A DNA stretch of 64,000 nt from Palsa-504 sp963847965 (GTDB lineage: Bacteria; Actinomycetota; Actinomycetes; Streptosporangiales; Streptosporangiaceae): NCBI GenBank assembly GCA_963847965.1, contig CAWKCG010000011.1:1-64000 (forward strand), written 5' to 3'. The position numbers and the translations under genes were made by a program. This document shows positions 41,722 to 50,017 of the stretch, one piece after another (position 1 is the stretch's first letter; each line of letters opens with the position of its first letter). The notes beneath the pieces are model-generated. The model was not told where the DNA came from and searched no databases. It saw nothing but the letters and a program-made list of their open reading frames with translations.

Positions 41722-42993
41722 TCACAGAGTCTCGGCGTGCGGGGCCGGCGGGATCACGCCGCGCGTGTCGAGCAGCAGGCGGGCGGCGCGGGTGAGGTGG
41801 GCCGGGTCGTAGGACCGGTGAGCCTGCAGCAAGATGACCAGGTCGGCGCCGGCCAGGGCCTCTTCCAGGTTCTCCGCGCGGGGGATCGCCTGCCCGTCGA
41901 CCTGCCAGTCGGGCACGTAGGGGTCGTGGTAGGTGAGCTGGGCGCCGCGGGACAGCAGCTTGCGGGCGAGCGGCCTGGCGGGCGATTCGCGCTGGTCGGC
42001 GATGTCACGCTTGTAGGTCACGCCGAGCAGCAGCACCTTGGCCCCGTTGACCGCCTGGGCGTGGCGGTTGAGCAGTTCGGCGGCGCGGTCGGTGACGTAG
42101 CCGGGCATCCGGCCGTTGATCTCCTGGGCGAGCTCTACGAACCGGAACGGGTAGCCCAGCGTGCGGACCTTGTAGGACAGGTAGTTAGGGTCGATGGGGA
42201 TGCAGTGCCCGCCTACGCCGGGCCCGGGGTAGAACGGCTGGAACCCGAACGGCTTGGTCGCCGCGCACCTGATCGCGTCCCACAGGTCCACGTCCAGCTC
42301 CCTGGAGAAGATCAGCATCTCGTTGACCAGGGCGATGTTCACGTGCCGGTACGTGTTCTCCAGCAGCTTGGCCATCTCGGCCTCGCGGGAGGACTTGGCC
42401 CGCACCACCTGATCGCAGATCCGCGCGTAGAACGCCTCCGCCGCGTCCGCGCAGGACGGGGTCAGGCCGCCGACGATCTTGGGCGTGTTGCGGAAGCCGT
42501 AGGCGGGGTTGCCCGGGTCGATCCGCTCCGGCGAGAACGACAGCCAGAAATCGATCCCGCCGGTCAGCCCGGACGCCTTCTCCAGCAGCGGGCGGACCAC
42601 CTCCTCGGTGGTGCCCGGGTAGGTGGTCGACTTCAGCGACACCAGCGTCCCGGCCTTCAGCAGCCGGCCCGCCGTCTGCGCGGCGGCCCGGACCGCGCTC
42701 AGGTCGGGGCCGTCGGCCTCCGACAACGGCGTCGGCACGCAGATCACGATCACGTCCTGGGCTTCCAGCGTGGTCTCGTCGGCCGTGGCCCGGAACCCCG
42801 CGTCGAGCATCTCGGCCACTTCGGCGTCGGACATGTCGTCGATGTGCGACCGCCCGGCCATCAGCCCGGCGACCTTCTGCTCGCTCGTGTCATACCCGGT
42901 CACCCGGAACCCCGACCGCGCCGCCTGGAGGGCCAGCGGGAGGCCGACGTAGCCCAGCCCGATCACCAGTACGTCCTGCGCAGGCATCTGCAC
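41722..42993 (-). CDS. wecC: UDP-N-acetylmannosamine dehydrogenase (WecC-like)
   Basis: A 423-residue NAD-dependent nucleotide-sugar dehydrogenase. GLGYVGLPLA is the NAD motif, STTYPGTTEE and SPERIDPGN are family blocks, KLLENTYRHVNIALVNE is the central helix, and the catalytic cysteine is in GPGVGGHCIPIDP. TYKRDIADQRESPA closes the UDP-binding domain. These features suit the UDP-ManNAc branch rather than UDP-glucose, and the WecB homologue in the same cluster supports that. The product would be UDP-ManNAcA. GTG 42993 has AGGGG six bases upstream. Confidence 0.88.
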   Translation of the reverse strand: MQMPAQDVLVIGLGYVGLPLALQAARSGFRVTGYDTSEQKVAGLMAGRSHIDDMSDAEVAEMLDAGFRATADETTLEAQDVIVICVPTPLSEADGPDLSAVRAAAQTAGRLLKAGTLVSLKSTTYPGTTEEVVRPLLEKASGLTGGIDFWLSFSPERIDPGNPAYGFRNTPKIVGGLTPSCADAAEAFYARICDQVVRAKSSREAEMAKLLENTYRHVNIALVNEMLIFSRELDVDLWDAIRCAATKPFGFQPFYPGPGVGGHCIPIDPNYLSYKVRTLGYPFRFVELAQEINGRMPGYVTDRAAELLNRHAQAVNGAKVLLLGVTYKRDIADQRESPARPLARKLLSRGAQLTYHDPYVPDWQVDGQAIPRAENLEEALAGADLVILLQAHRSYDPAHLTRAARLLLDTRGVIPPAPHAETL

Positions 42994-43006
42994 GCTGAAC
43001 CCCTGC

Positions 43007-44896
43007 CTAGATAGCGCCCAGGAGGGCGTACGCCTCCCGGTACCGTGCCGCGTTATGGGCCCAGGTACGGTCCCTGGCTACCCATTCGCGGGCATTGTCT
43101 CCGAGTTTCCTTCTTATATCCGGACTGCAAACCAGGAGTTCAAGACTATCGGCCAGGGCCACCGGATCTTGCGGTGTTGTTAGCACCCCCGTCACGTCGG
43201 GTTTGATGATCTCGGCCAGGGCCCGCACTTCACTGGTGACCACGCAGAGCCCGCTGGCCATCGCCTCGACCGGTTTCAGCGGGGTGACCAGCTGACATAC
43301 CCTGTCCGGGGTGCGGGGGACGACGAAAACATCGAGGAGCGCGTGGTATTCACGTACTTTCGCCGCCGGGACGCGGCCGGTGAAGATGGCCGCCTCGCCC
43401 AGGTCCAGCGCGGCCGCCTGGCGCTGCAGGGCGGCGCGCTCCGGGCCGTCGCCGACGATCAGCGCCCGCAGGGGCAGGCCGCGCTCCCGCAGCAGCTTGG
43501 TCGCCTCGAGCAGCGTGCCGATGCCCTCGTGCGGGACCAGGCTGGAGACCACGCCGACGACGTGATCGTCCGGGCCGATGCCCAGCGCGGTCCGCAGCGC
43601 CGTGGCGTCGGGCAGCGGGCGGAGGAACTCGTCGGACACGGCGTTCGGCACGATGATGACCTTCTCGGCGGGGACGCCGCGGGCCACGATCTCCTCCCGC
43701 ATGGCCTCGCCGAGCGTCACGACGAGATCGGCGTCCAGCATGGACCGGGTCTCGAGGCCTCGGTTCCGTCGGTACAGTTCGCTATGGGCGAGTTCTGCGG
43801 CGTTCGGGTGGCGGGACAGCCAGGTGTCTTCCCAGAACCCGCGTACCTCGTAGACGACAGGCAGCCCGTACCGCTCCCCCAGGGCCAGCGCGATCCTGGC
43901 GTTGGCGTAGTTGCTCGCCGCGTGCAGCACCGCGGGGCGGATCTGCCTGGTCAGCTGCGCGGCCTGCTCGAGGGCCCGGTCGGCGGCCTGGTCGGCGCGC
44001 GTCGGCAGCCGCCACGGCAGCAGGCGGTGGTACGGGATGCCGTCCAGCATGACCAGGCGCCTGCCGTCGATCAGGCCCTGAGTCACCGGGTACCCGGATC
44101 TGGTCACCACGTGCGGGTCGAGCCCGTCGTTGAGCTGGGCCAGCGCGATCTCGTGCGTCCTGATCGTGTACCCGGCGCTCGTGGCGGGCAGCGCGTCGTT
44201 GACCAGGTGCAGCACGCGCCCGGGGACGGCGCTTCGGTCGCTTCGGTCGCCCGCGTGCCTCGCGCCTTCGCTCGCGTGCCTCGCGCCTTCGCTCGCGTGC
44301 CTCGCGCCTCCGCCCGCCTTCTCGGCCGCCGTCTCGCCCGGCCCGGGCAGCAGGCGGGGATGCTCGCCGGACAGGACGGCCTGCTCCGCGGCGAGGGTCT
44401 GGCGCAGGCGGCGAACACGGGCGCTGCGCACGGTGCCTTGCACCCGGTCCAGCGCCTGGATCGCCTCGGTCAGGCGGCCTTCGCGCCAGGCCAGGCGCGC
44501 GGCCAGCACCGGGCGGGCGCGGTCGTCTTCGGCCAGCCTGCGCAGGGCGCCGGCCGCGACCGCGGGCTGGTCGACGGCCAGGCTGAACGCGGCCAGGCGC
44601 CCGGGCGACGCGTCGAGCGCCTCCTGGGCCGCGACCCGGTCCCCGGCGTCCCACAGCACCGCCGCCCGGCCGTACGGGCCGGCGAGGCGGAGCCACCCCC
44701 GAAGCCGGCCAGGCGCTACCCTCTGGGCCAGTACCAGTGCGCGGACGGGATCGGCGGCGGCGTGCCGCCAGGCGATCGACGCCGCGAGCGAGAGCGCGCG
44801 GGGCGACACGTGCGTGTCGCGGAGGCGGTCGAGCAGGCGGTCGTGGAGGCGGGAGCCTTTGGGCCCGGGCCCCGGCCGGTGCGGGGCGGACGTCAT
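43007..44896 (-). CDS. Large GT4 glycosyltransferase with N-terminal extension
   Basis: About 629 residues. The GT4 domain occupies about 220-620: RVLHLVNDALPATSAGYTIR, the acceptor-side VYEVRGFWEDTWLSR, then VGVVSSLVPHEGIGTLLEAT and the donor site RTPDRVCQLVTPLKPVEAMA. The first ~200 residues are Ala/Arg-rich and helical (possibly TPR-like), with a small in-frame repeat of GARHASE. ATG 44896 is eight bases after TATCAT, so the message may be leaderless. It is divergent from the WecB gene, with 41 bases between starts, so both promoters share that gap. Confidence 0.87.
   Translation of the reverse strand: MTSAPHRPGPGPKGSRLHDRLLDRLRDTHVSPRALSLAASIAWRHAAADPVRALVLAQRVAPGRLRGWLRLAGPYGRAAVLWDAGDRVAAQEALDASPGRLAAFSLAVDQPAVAAGALRRLAEDDRARPVLAARLAWREGRLTEAIQALDRVQGTVRSARVRRLRQTLAAEQAVLSGEHPRLLPGPGETAAEKAGGGARHASEGARHASEGARHAGDRSDRSAVPGRVLHLVNDALPATSAGYTIRTHEIALAQLNDGLDPHVVTRSGYPVTQGLIDGRRLVMLDGIPYHRLLPWRLPTRADQAADRALEQAAQLTRQIRPAVLHAASNYANARIALALGERYGLPVVYEVRGFWEDTWLSRHPNAAELAHSELYRRNRGLETRSMLDADLVVTLGEAMREEIVARGVPAEKVIIVPNAVSDEFLRPLPDATALRTALGIGPDDHVVGVVSSLVPHEGIGTLLEATKLLRERGLPLRALIVGDGPERAALQRQAAALDLGEAAIFTGRVPAAKVREYHALLDVFVVPRTPDRVCQLVTPLKPVEAMASGLCVVTSEVRALAEIIKPDVTGVLTTPQDPVALADSLELLVCSPDIRRKLGDNAREWVARDRTWAHNAARYREAYALLGAI
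44252..44314. repeat. Three 21-bp repeats in the GT4 linker
   Basis: CGCGTGCCTCGCGCCTTCGCT twice and a third copy with two changes, encoding GARHASE-type units on the minus strand, just before the catalytic domain. Confidence 0.9.
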
Positions 44897-44937
44897 CACG
44901 GCAGATGATATCGGTTCAGAGATGCGGAAAGGACGCG

Positions 44938-46029
44938 ATGCGCGCACCTATCACCCACGTGCTGGGCGCGAGGCCGAACTTCATGAAGGCCGCGCCGGTG
45001 ATCGGCGCCCTGGCGGAACTGGGTCGCGAGCAGCGGATCGTACACACCGGGCAGCACTACGACGAGCGGATGTCGGAGGTGTTCTTCGTCGAGCTCGGCC
45101 TGCCGCGGCCTGACGCGAACCTCGGGGTGGGGTCGGGAAGTCACGCCCGGCAGACCGCCGAGGTCATGACCGGGATGGAGGAGGAGTTCACCCGGGTTCC
45201 GCCTGCGCTGGCCGTGGTCTACGGGGACGTGAACTCCACGCTGGGCGCCGCCCTGGCGGGCGCCAAGCTGCAGGTGCCGCTGGCCCACGTGGAGGCGGGC
45301 CTGCGCAGCTTCGACGATTCGATGCCCGAGGAGATCAACCGGCGGCTGACGGATCAGCTCTGCGCGCTGATGTTCGCCACCTCGCCGGAGGCGGTCGGGC
45401 ACCTGGCCAGGGAGGGCCGTCCGGCGGCCGGGGTCCACCTGGTCGGCAACCCGATGATCGACACGCTGCTGGCGCACCTGGGCCGGTTCGATACCGCGGC
45501 GGCCCGGGGCGCCGCCGGGCTGCCCGAGCGGTACGTGGTGGCGACGTTGCACCGGCCGTCCAACGTCGACGACCCGCAGGCGGCGGCCGTCCTGGTCCAG
45601 GCCCTGCACGAGGTGGCCGACGAGCTGGACGTGATCATCCCGGTGCACCCGCGCGGCCGGGCGGCGCTGGAAGCGGCGGGTCTTGGCTCGCATCCCCGGC
45701 TGCGCGCCTGCGACCCGCTCGGGTACCTGGAGTTCATGGCCCTGGTCAAGGGGGCCACCGCGGTGATCACCGACTCCGGCGGCGTGCAGGAGGAGACCAC
45801 CCTGCTGCGCGTGCCATGCCTGACCCTGCGGCCTAACACCGAACGGCCCATCACCATCACCAGCGGCAGCAACCGCCTGGTCACGCGCGAGGAACTGGCC
45901 GCCGCCGTGCTCAAGGCCTGCTCTGACGGGCCCTACGCCGGAGAGCTGCCGCCGCTGTGGGACGGCCAGGCGGGCCCGCGGATCGCCAGGATCATCGCCG
46001 CGTGGCTGGGCCCGGAGGGGCGCCCGTGA
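44938..46029 (+). CDS. wecB: UDP-GlcNAc 2-epimerase (WecB-like)
   Basis: A 363-residue non-hydrolysing epimerase that makes UDP-ManNAc. The start HVLGARPNFMKAAPVIGAL, HTGQHYDERMS, VYGDVNSTLGAALAGAK, HVEAGLRSFDDSMPEEINR and ITDSGGVQEETTLL are all diagnostic, including His, Asp and Glu residues of the active site. ATG 44938 is preceded by GGAAAGGA. It heads a plus-strand operon of four genes with overlapping ends and, with the WecC homologue, would feed UDP-ManNAcA to the glycan. Confidence 0.94.
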   Translation: MRAPITHVLGARPNFMKAAPVIGALAELGREQRIVHTGQHYDERMSEVFFVELGLPRPDANLGVGSGSHARQTAEVMTGMEEEFTRVPPALAVVYGDVNSTLGAALAGAKLQVPLAHVEAGLRSFDDSMPEEINRRLTDQLCALMFATSPEAVGHLAREGRPAAGVHLVGNPMIDTLLAHLGRFDTAAARGAAGLPERYVVATLHRPSNVDDPQAAAVLVQALHEVADELDVIIPVHPRGRAALEAAGLGSHPRLRACDPLGYLEFMALVKGATAVITDSGGVQEETTLLRVPCLTLRPNTERPITITSGSNRLVTREELAAAVLKACSDGPYAGELPPLWDGQAGPRIARIIAAWLGPEGRP

Positions 46030-47729
46030 GCACGGATACCGACATGGCCGCCGAGCCGGACCGGGCCGGCGACGCGGACTCGGCTGCGGATCCGGGGCTG
46101 GCGGCCGAGCGCGACCGGCTGGCGCGGACGTTGCGGGACACCAGGCTTCAGCTGGCCATGACGCAGGCGCGGCTGGCCGCGCTCGAGGAGTCCGCGACGA
46201 TGGTGCTCGGCCGGACCCTGGTCCGCGCCGCGCGCCGCCCGCTGACGTGGGGCGTGCAGCTGCCGCTCGACCTGTTCCGGATGTGGCGCGATCGCGGTGC
46301 CCCCACCGGGCCCGGGGCGGCCACCCTCGCGCTGGCCGCTGCGCAGCTCGGCGACCTGGCCGGCGGCGGGGAGCGCTTCCTTTCCTCGCTGACCGCGCCC
46401 GGCCTGGGCGCGCCGGGTGCCGCCTCGGCCGGGTTCACCCCGCCGGGGCTGGTTATCACCGGCGTGCTCACTGACCAGGCGTGCGCGACCCTCGGCCCGG
46501 ACGCCGCAGTGTTCCCGCTGCTGCCGCACGACGCGGACGTCGTGCTGGAGAGCGCGGGCGCCGACGTCGTCCTCATCGAGGCCGCGGCCATGCTGGCCGG
46601 CTCGCCCTGGGCTTACGCCGGTGACCCGGCCGCGGCCGACCGCGGCAGGCGGCTCGGGCGGCTGATCGCGGCGGCGCGCGCGCTCGGCAAGCCGGTGATC
46701 TTCATCCGTAACGTCCCCGCGTACCTGGCCCCGGGCCTGGACTGGGTCGCGGCCAGCTGCGACGCGGTATCCGACGACGGCTTCGGCGTCCAGCTCGCCC
46801 GGTTCAATCCGGTCGGCCTGCCCGCCTACCGCCCGTGCTCCCCGTTCTACGCCGGCTCGCGCGACCCGCGTGAAACACCGGCCGTTCGGGCCCTGCTCGA
46901 CTTCGTGGCCGGGTCGGTGACGCTCACCGGGGAGGTCGGGTGGCGCCTGCGGCCCGCGCTCTACCGGGAGCACGGCGTCTTCGTCACGGCGGCACCGGAG
47001 CAGGCCCGCGAGCAGCTCGCCTGCGGCGCCCGCGTGATCATGGTCGCAGGCGAGCCGGCCGCCCTGCAGGACCAGATCGAGTCGGCCCGGGCGGAGCGAC
47101 CGCTGACCGAACCCGAGGTCATTCCGGTGCTGCGGGACATCTTCACCGAGCACGCGACCCCGGCACGGCTCGCGGGGCTGGCCGACCTGGCCGGACTGCC
47201 CGGCCAGATGATCACCGGGCGGCAGATCGCGGTGCTGGCCCGCGTCGAGGACGCCGCGGAGGCCGCCGCCCTGGCCGCCAGCATGTCCCGGCAGCGGATG
47301 GCACCCGCCGAGCTCGTCGTGACGGTCGGGGCGCGGGACGGCGATCCCGCCGGCCTGCCGAGTCGGGCCGTGACCGCCGTGACCGCCGCGCTCGGCGGCC
47401 TCGCCGGACGAGGCGTGACGATCACGGCGATCCCCGAGGTTCCCGCGGCGCCCGATGCGGCCGGCGCCGACGGGCAGGCCCCGTGGATGCCGCACGCCGC
47501 GAAGCAGGCCCGGTCGCCGTGGGCCGTACCCTGGCCCGCCGAACGCGAGCACGACGAGTCCTACCTCCTCGACCTGGCCTGCGCGCGAGAATGCTCGCAG
47601 GCGGACGCGGTCGGGTACGCGGGCGGCGCCTACACGTACGAGACCTCGCTCCGGCCCGCGCTGGCCCGGCGGGAGTTCTTCGGCTCGGACGGCTCCGGTT
47701 CCGGGCTGCGCCTCTTTTCTGTGAGTTAG
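46026..47729 (+). CDS. CgeB-like glycan-cluster protein with GT2-like tail
   Basis: A 567-residue protein starting at GTG 46026, overlapping the WecB stop (GTGA). Residues about 15-55 form a coiled coil (AERDRLARTLRDTRLQLAMT). The middle (ARALGKPVIFIRNVPAYLAP, WVAASCDAVSDDG, YREHGVFVTAAPEQ) resembles the CgeB/spore-coat glycosyltransferase-like family. The C-terminal part (AVLARVEDAAEAAALAASMS...LVVTVGARDG) looks like the start of a GT2 fold that is not completed. The enzyme class is plausible, not certain; substrate unknown. Coupled to both neighbours. Confidence 0.6.
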   Translation: MSTDTDMAAEPDRAGDADSAADPGLAAERDRLARTLRDTRLQLAMTQARLAALEESATMVLGRTLVRAARRPLTWGVQLPLDLFRMWRDRGAPTGPGAATLALAAAQLGDLAGGGERFLSSLTAPGLGAPGAASAGFTPPGLVITGVLTDQACATLGPDAAVFPLLPHDADVVLESAGADVVLIEAAAMLAGSPWAYAGDPAAADRGRRLGRLIAAARALGKPVIFIRNVPAYLAPGLDWVAASCDAVSDDGFGVQLARFNPVGLPAYRPCSPFYAGSRDPRETPAVRALLDFVAGSVTLTGEVGWRLRPALYREHGVFVTAAPEQAREQLACGARVIMVAGEPAALQDQIESARAERPLTEPEVIPVLRDIFTEHATPARLAGLADLAGLPGQMITGRQIAVLARVEDAAEAAALAASMSRQRMAPAELVVTVGARDGDPAGLPSRAVTAVTAALGGLAGRGVTITAIPEVPAAPDAAGADGQAPWMPHAAKQARSPWAVPWPAEREHDESYLLDLACARECSQADAVGYAGGAYTYETSLRPALARREFFGSDGSGSGLRLFSVS

Positions 47730-47741
47730 GAGTTGTCTTCG

Positions 47742-50012
47742 TTGACCACGCGCGCGCTCGTCTACGGCGACATCGACCTGAACATGATCGACGGGTCGGC
47801 GATCTGGCTGCAGTCCGTCACCCAGGCGCTGGCCGCGGCCGGCTGCGCGGTGACGCTGGTGCTCAAGGCACCGGTCCGCACCGACCGCCTGATCGCGCCC
47901 CTGCAAGCCGAGCCGGGGGTCACCGTGCGCAGGCCGTTCGAGGAGCACCTCCTCGAGGGACCGGGCCCCCTCCGGGCGTCGGCGGCACCGGAGTTGCTGG
48001 CCCGCCTGGACGCGGAGGCACCGTACGACCTGGTGGTGGTGCGAGGCCGGGCGGTCACCGCCGCGACGGCCAAGAGCGGAGCGTTCACCGGGCGGCTCTG
48101 GCCGTACCTGACCGACGTCCCGCAGTCGGTCACGGCGCTCACGCCGGCGGCCGCCGACGAACTCGCGATGATCGCCACCGCCGCCCGCTACCTGCTCTGC
48201 CAGACCGAAGAGCTCCGCTGCTTCCTGGAAGGCAGCATCCCGGCGGCGTGCGGCAAGTGCGTGCTGCTGCCGCCCATCCTGGCCGAGATCCCGGCCCCCC
48301 GCGACGCCACGGCGGCTGGGACGCCGCTGCGGCTCGTCTACTCCGGCAAGTTCGCGCCGCGCTGGAACACCCTGGAGATGACCGAACTGCCTGGGCTGCT
48401 CGCCGTCCGGGGGGTCGCCGCCGAACTGCACATGATCGGCGACAAGATCCACAACGACCCGGGCGACTACCAGCAGCGGATGCGGGCCGCGCTGGACACG
48501 CAGGGCGTGATCTGGCACGGCGGGCACTCGCGGGAGGACGCGCTGCGGCTCGCGGCCTCCTGCGACATCGGGCTGGGCTGGCGTCACCCGGACCTGGACG
48601 CGAGCCTGGAGCTGTCCACGAAGGTGCTGGAGTACGGCGCCCTCGGGCTGCCGGTGATCCTCAACCGCACGCCCATGCACGAGGGGCTCCTCGGAGCCGA
48701 CTACCCGCTGTTCGCAGCGAGCCTGGCCGACGTCGTGGACGGGGCGGCCGCGGCGGCGGCCGACCCCGGCCTTTACCGGCTCGCGGCGCACCGGACAGGC
48801 CGGGCCGCCGAGCAGTTCACCCTGGACCAGGCCGCCGAACGCCTGCGCGGGTACCTGGCCCGAGCAGTGCCCCTCCGGCCGGGAGGGCCGGAGGGCCGAG
48901 GGGGTTTGGGGGGAACGGTTTCCCCCCAAGATCGGGGGGATTCTGGGGGGTCGTCCCCCCGGGCTAGCACAGCGACGCTGCGCGTCGTGGTGGCTGGGCA
49001 CGACCTGAAGTTCTTCAGGCCGCTGCTGGAGTACCTGCGGCTGCAGCCGGGCCTGGAGGTCAGGCTGGACCAGTGGGCCGCGCTCGGCAAGCACGACCCG
49101 GAGGCCAGCCGTGAGCTGGCGGGGTGGGCCGACGTGGTGGTCTGCGAATGGTGCGGGCCGAACGCCATCTGGTACAGCAGGCACAAGCGGCGCGGGTCAC
49201 GGCTGCTGGTGCGGCTGCACAGGTTCGAGCTCGAGTCGCCCTACCCGGCTAAGGTCAAGATCGGAGCCGTCAGCCAGGTGATCTGCGTGAGCAGGCACTA
49301 CGCGCAGCTGTGCCGGGAGCGCACCGGATGGCCTGAGGCGAAGATCGTCACGGTGCCCAACGCGATCGACGTGTCCCAGCTGGACCGGCCCAAGCTCGAC
49401 GGCGCCCGGTTCCACCTCGGCCTGATCGGCATCGTCCCGTCGCGCAAGCGCCTGGACCTGGCGCTGGACGTGCTCGAGGAACTGCGCCGCGAGGACGACA
49501 GGTACCTGCTGTTCATCAAGTCGGGGATGCCGTGGGAGCACTGGTGGGTGTGGCAGAACCCGGCCGAGCGCGAGCACTACGCGACCGCGCTGCGCCGGGT
49601 GCAGCGCTCCTCCCTGCTGCGCGGGGCCGTGGTGTTCGACGACGCGGGACCTGACGTCGCGGCCTGGCTGCGCCGCGTCGGGTTCGTCCTGTCCACCAGC
49701 GACGACGAGAGCTTCCACGTGGCGCCTGCCGAGGGGATGGCCTCACGCGCGGTGCCGGTGCTGCGGCACTGGCCCGGCGCCGAGACCATCTACGACACGC
49801 GCTGGATTCACGAGGACCCGGCGGCCATGGCCGCCGCGATCGGCGAGCTGGCCGGGCCGGACGAGCGGCGCCAGGCCGGCGATGCCGCGCACGCGCAGGC
49901 CGCGGCTGCCTTCAACCTCCCGCTGGTGTGCGAGGCCTGGCGCGGCCTGCTCACGGGTGACCTGGACCCGGCGGCCCAGGGGCCGGTTCTCGAGCTGCTG
50001 GGCTCCGGTTGA
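47742..50012 (+). CDS. Fusion of two GT4-like glycosyltransferases
   Basis: A 756-residue protein with two GT-B units. The first (about 1-380): RALVYGDIDLNMIDGSAIWL, LRLVYSGKFAPRWNTLEM, STKVLEYGALGLPVI. The second (about 410-755): LRVVVAGHDLKFFRPLLEYL, QVICVSRHYAQLCRERTGW, HLGLIGIVPSRKRLDLALDV and SFHVAPAEGMASRAVPVL. They are joined by a Gly/Ser/Pro linker whose DNA is an unusual G-tract/C-tract hairpin element (48906-48960). I take TTG 47742 as start, nine bases after GGAG; TTG 47733 is too close to it. It presumably adds two sugars in succession to the growing glycan. Confidence 0.85.
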   Translation: MTTRALVYGDIDLNMIDGSAIWLQSVTQALAAAGCAVTLVLKAPVRTDRLIAPLQAEPGVTVRRPFEEHLLEGPGPLRASAAPELLARLDAEAPYDLVVVRGRAVTAATAKSGAFTGRLWPYLTDVPQSVTALTPAAADELAMIATAARYLLCQTEELRCFLEGSIPAACGKCVLLPPILAEIPAPRDATAAGTPLRLVYSGKFAPRWNTLEMTELPGLLAVRGVAAELHMIGDKIHNDPGDYQQRMRAALDTQGVIWHGGHSREDALRLAASCDIGLGWRHPDLDASLELSTKVLEYGALGLPVILNRTPMHEGLLGADYPLFAASLADVVDGAAAAAADPGLYRLAAHRTGRAAEQFTLDQAAERLRGYLARAVPLRPGGPEGRGGLGGTVSPQDRGDSGGSSPRASTATLRVVVAGHDLKFFRPLLEYLRLQPGLEVRLDQWAALGKHDPEASRELAGWADVVVCEWCGPNAIWYSRHKRRGSRLLVRLHRFELESPYPAKVKIGAVSQVICVSRHYAQLCRERTGWPEAKIVTVPNAIDVSQLDRPKLDGARFHLGLIGIVPSRKRLDLALDVLEELRREDDRYLLFIKSGMPWEHWWVWQNPAEREHYATALRRVQRSSLLRGAVVFDDAGPDVAAWLRRVGFVLSTSDDESFHVAPAEGMASRAVPVLRHWPGAETIYDTRWIHEDPAAMAAAIGELAGPDERRQAGDAAHAQAAAAFNLPLVCEAWRGLLTGDLDPAAQGPVLELLGSG
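48906..48960. repeat. G-tract/C-tract double hairpin inside the GT fusion gene
   Basis: TTGGGGGGAA-CGGT-TTCCCCCCAA (48906-48929) is a perfect 10-bp stem, followed by GGGGGG (48934-48939) and a second hairpin GGGGGG-TCGT-CCCCCC (48945-48960). Such elements normally sit between genes in high-G+C actinomycetes. The runs could also form a G-quadruplex. Confidence 0.85.
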
Positions 50013-50017
50013 GCAGC

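Noticed and set aside
45933..49184. A 1083-codon minus-strand open frame
   Set aside because: It is antisense to the WecB, CgeB-like and GT-fusion genes, has Arg/Gly-rich sequence without any domain, and exists because stops are rare opposite high-G+C genes.
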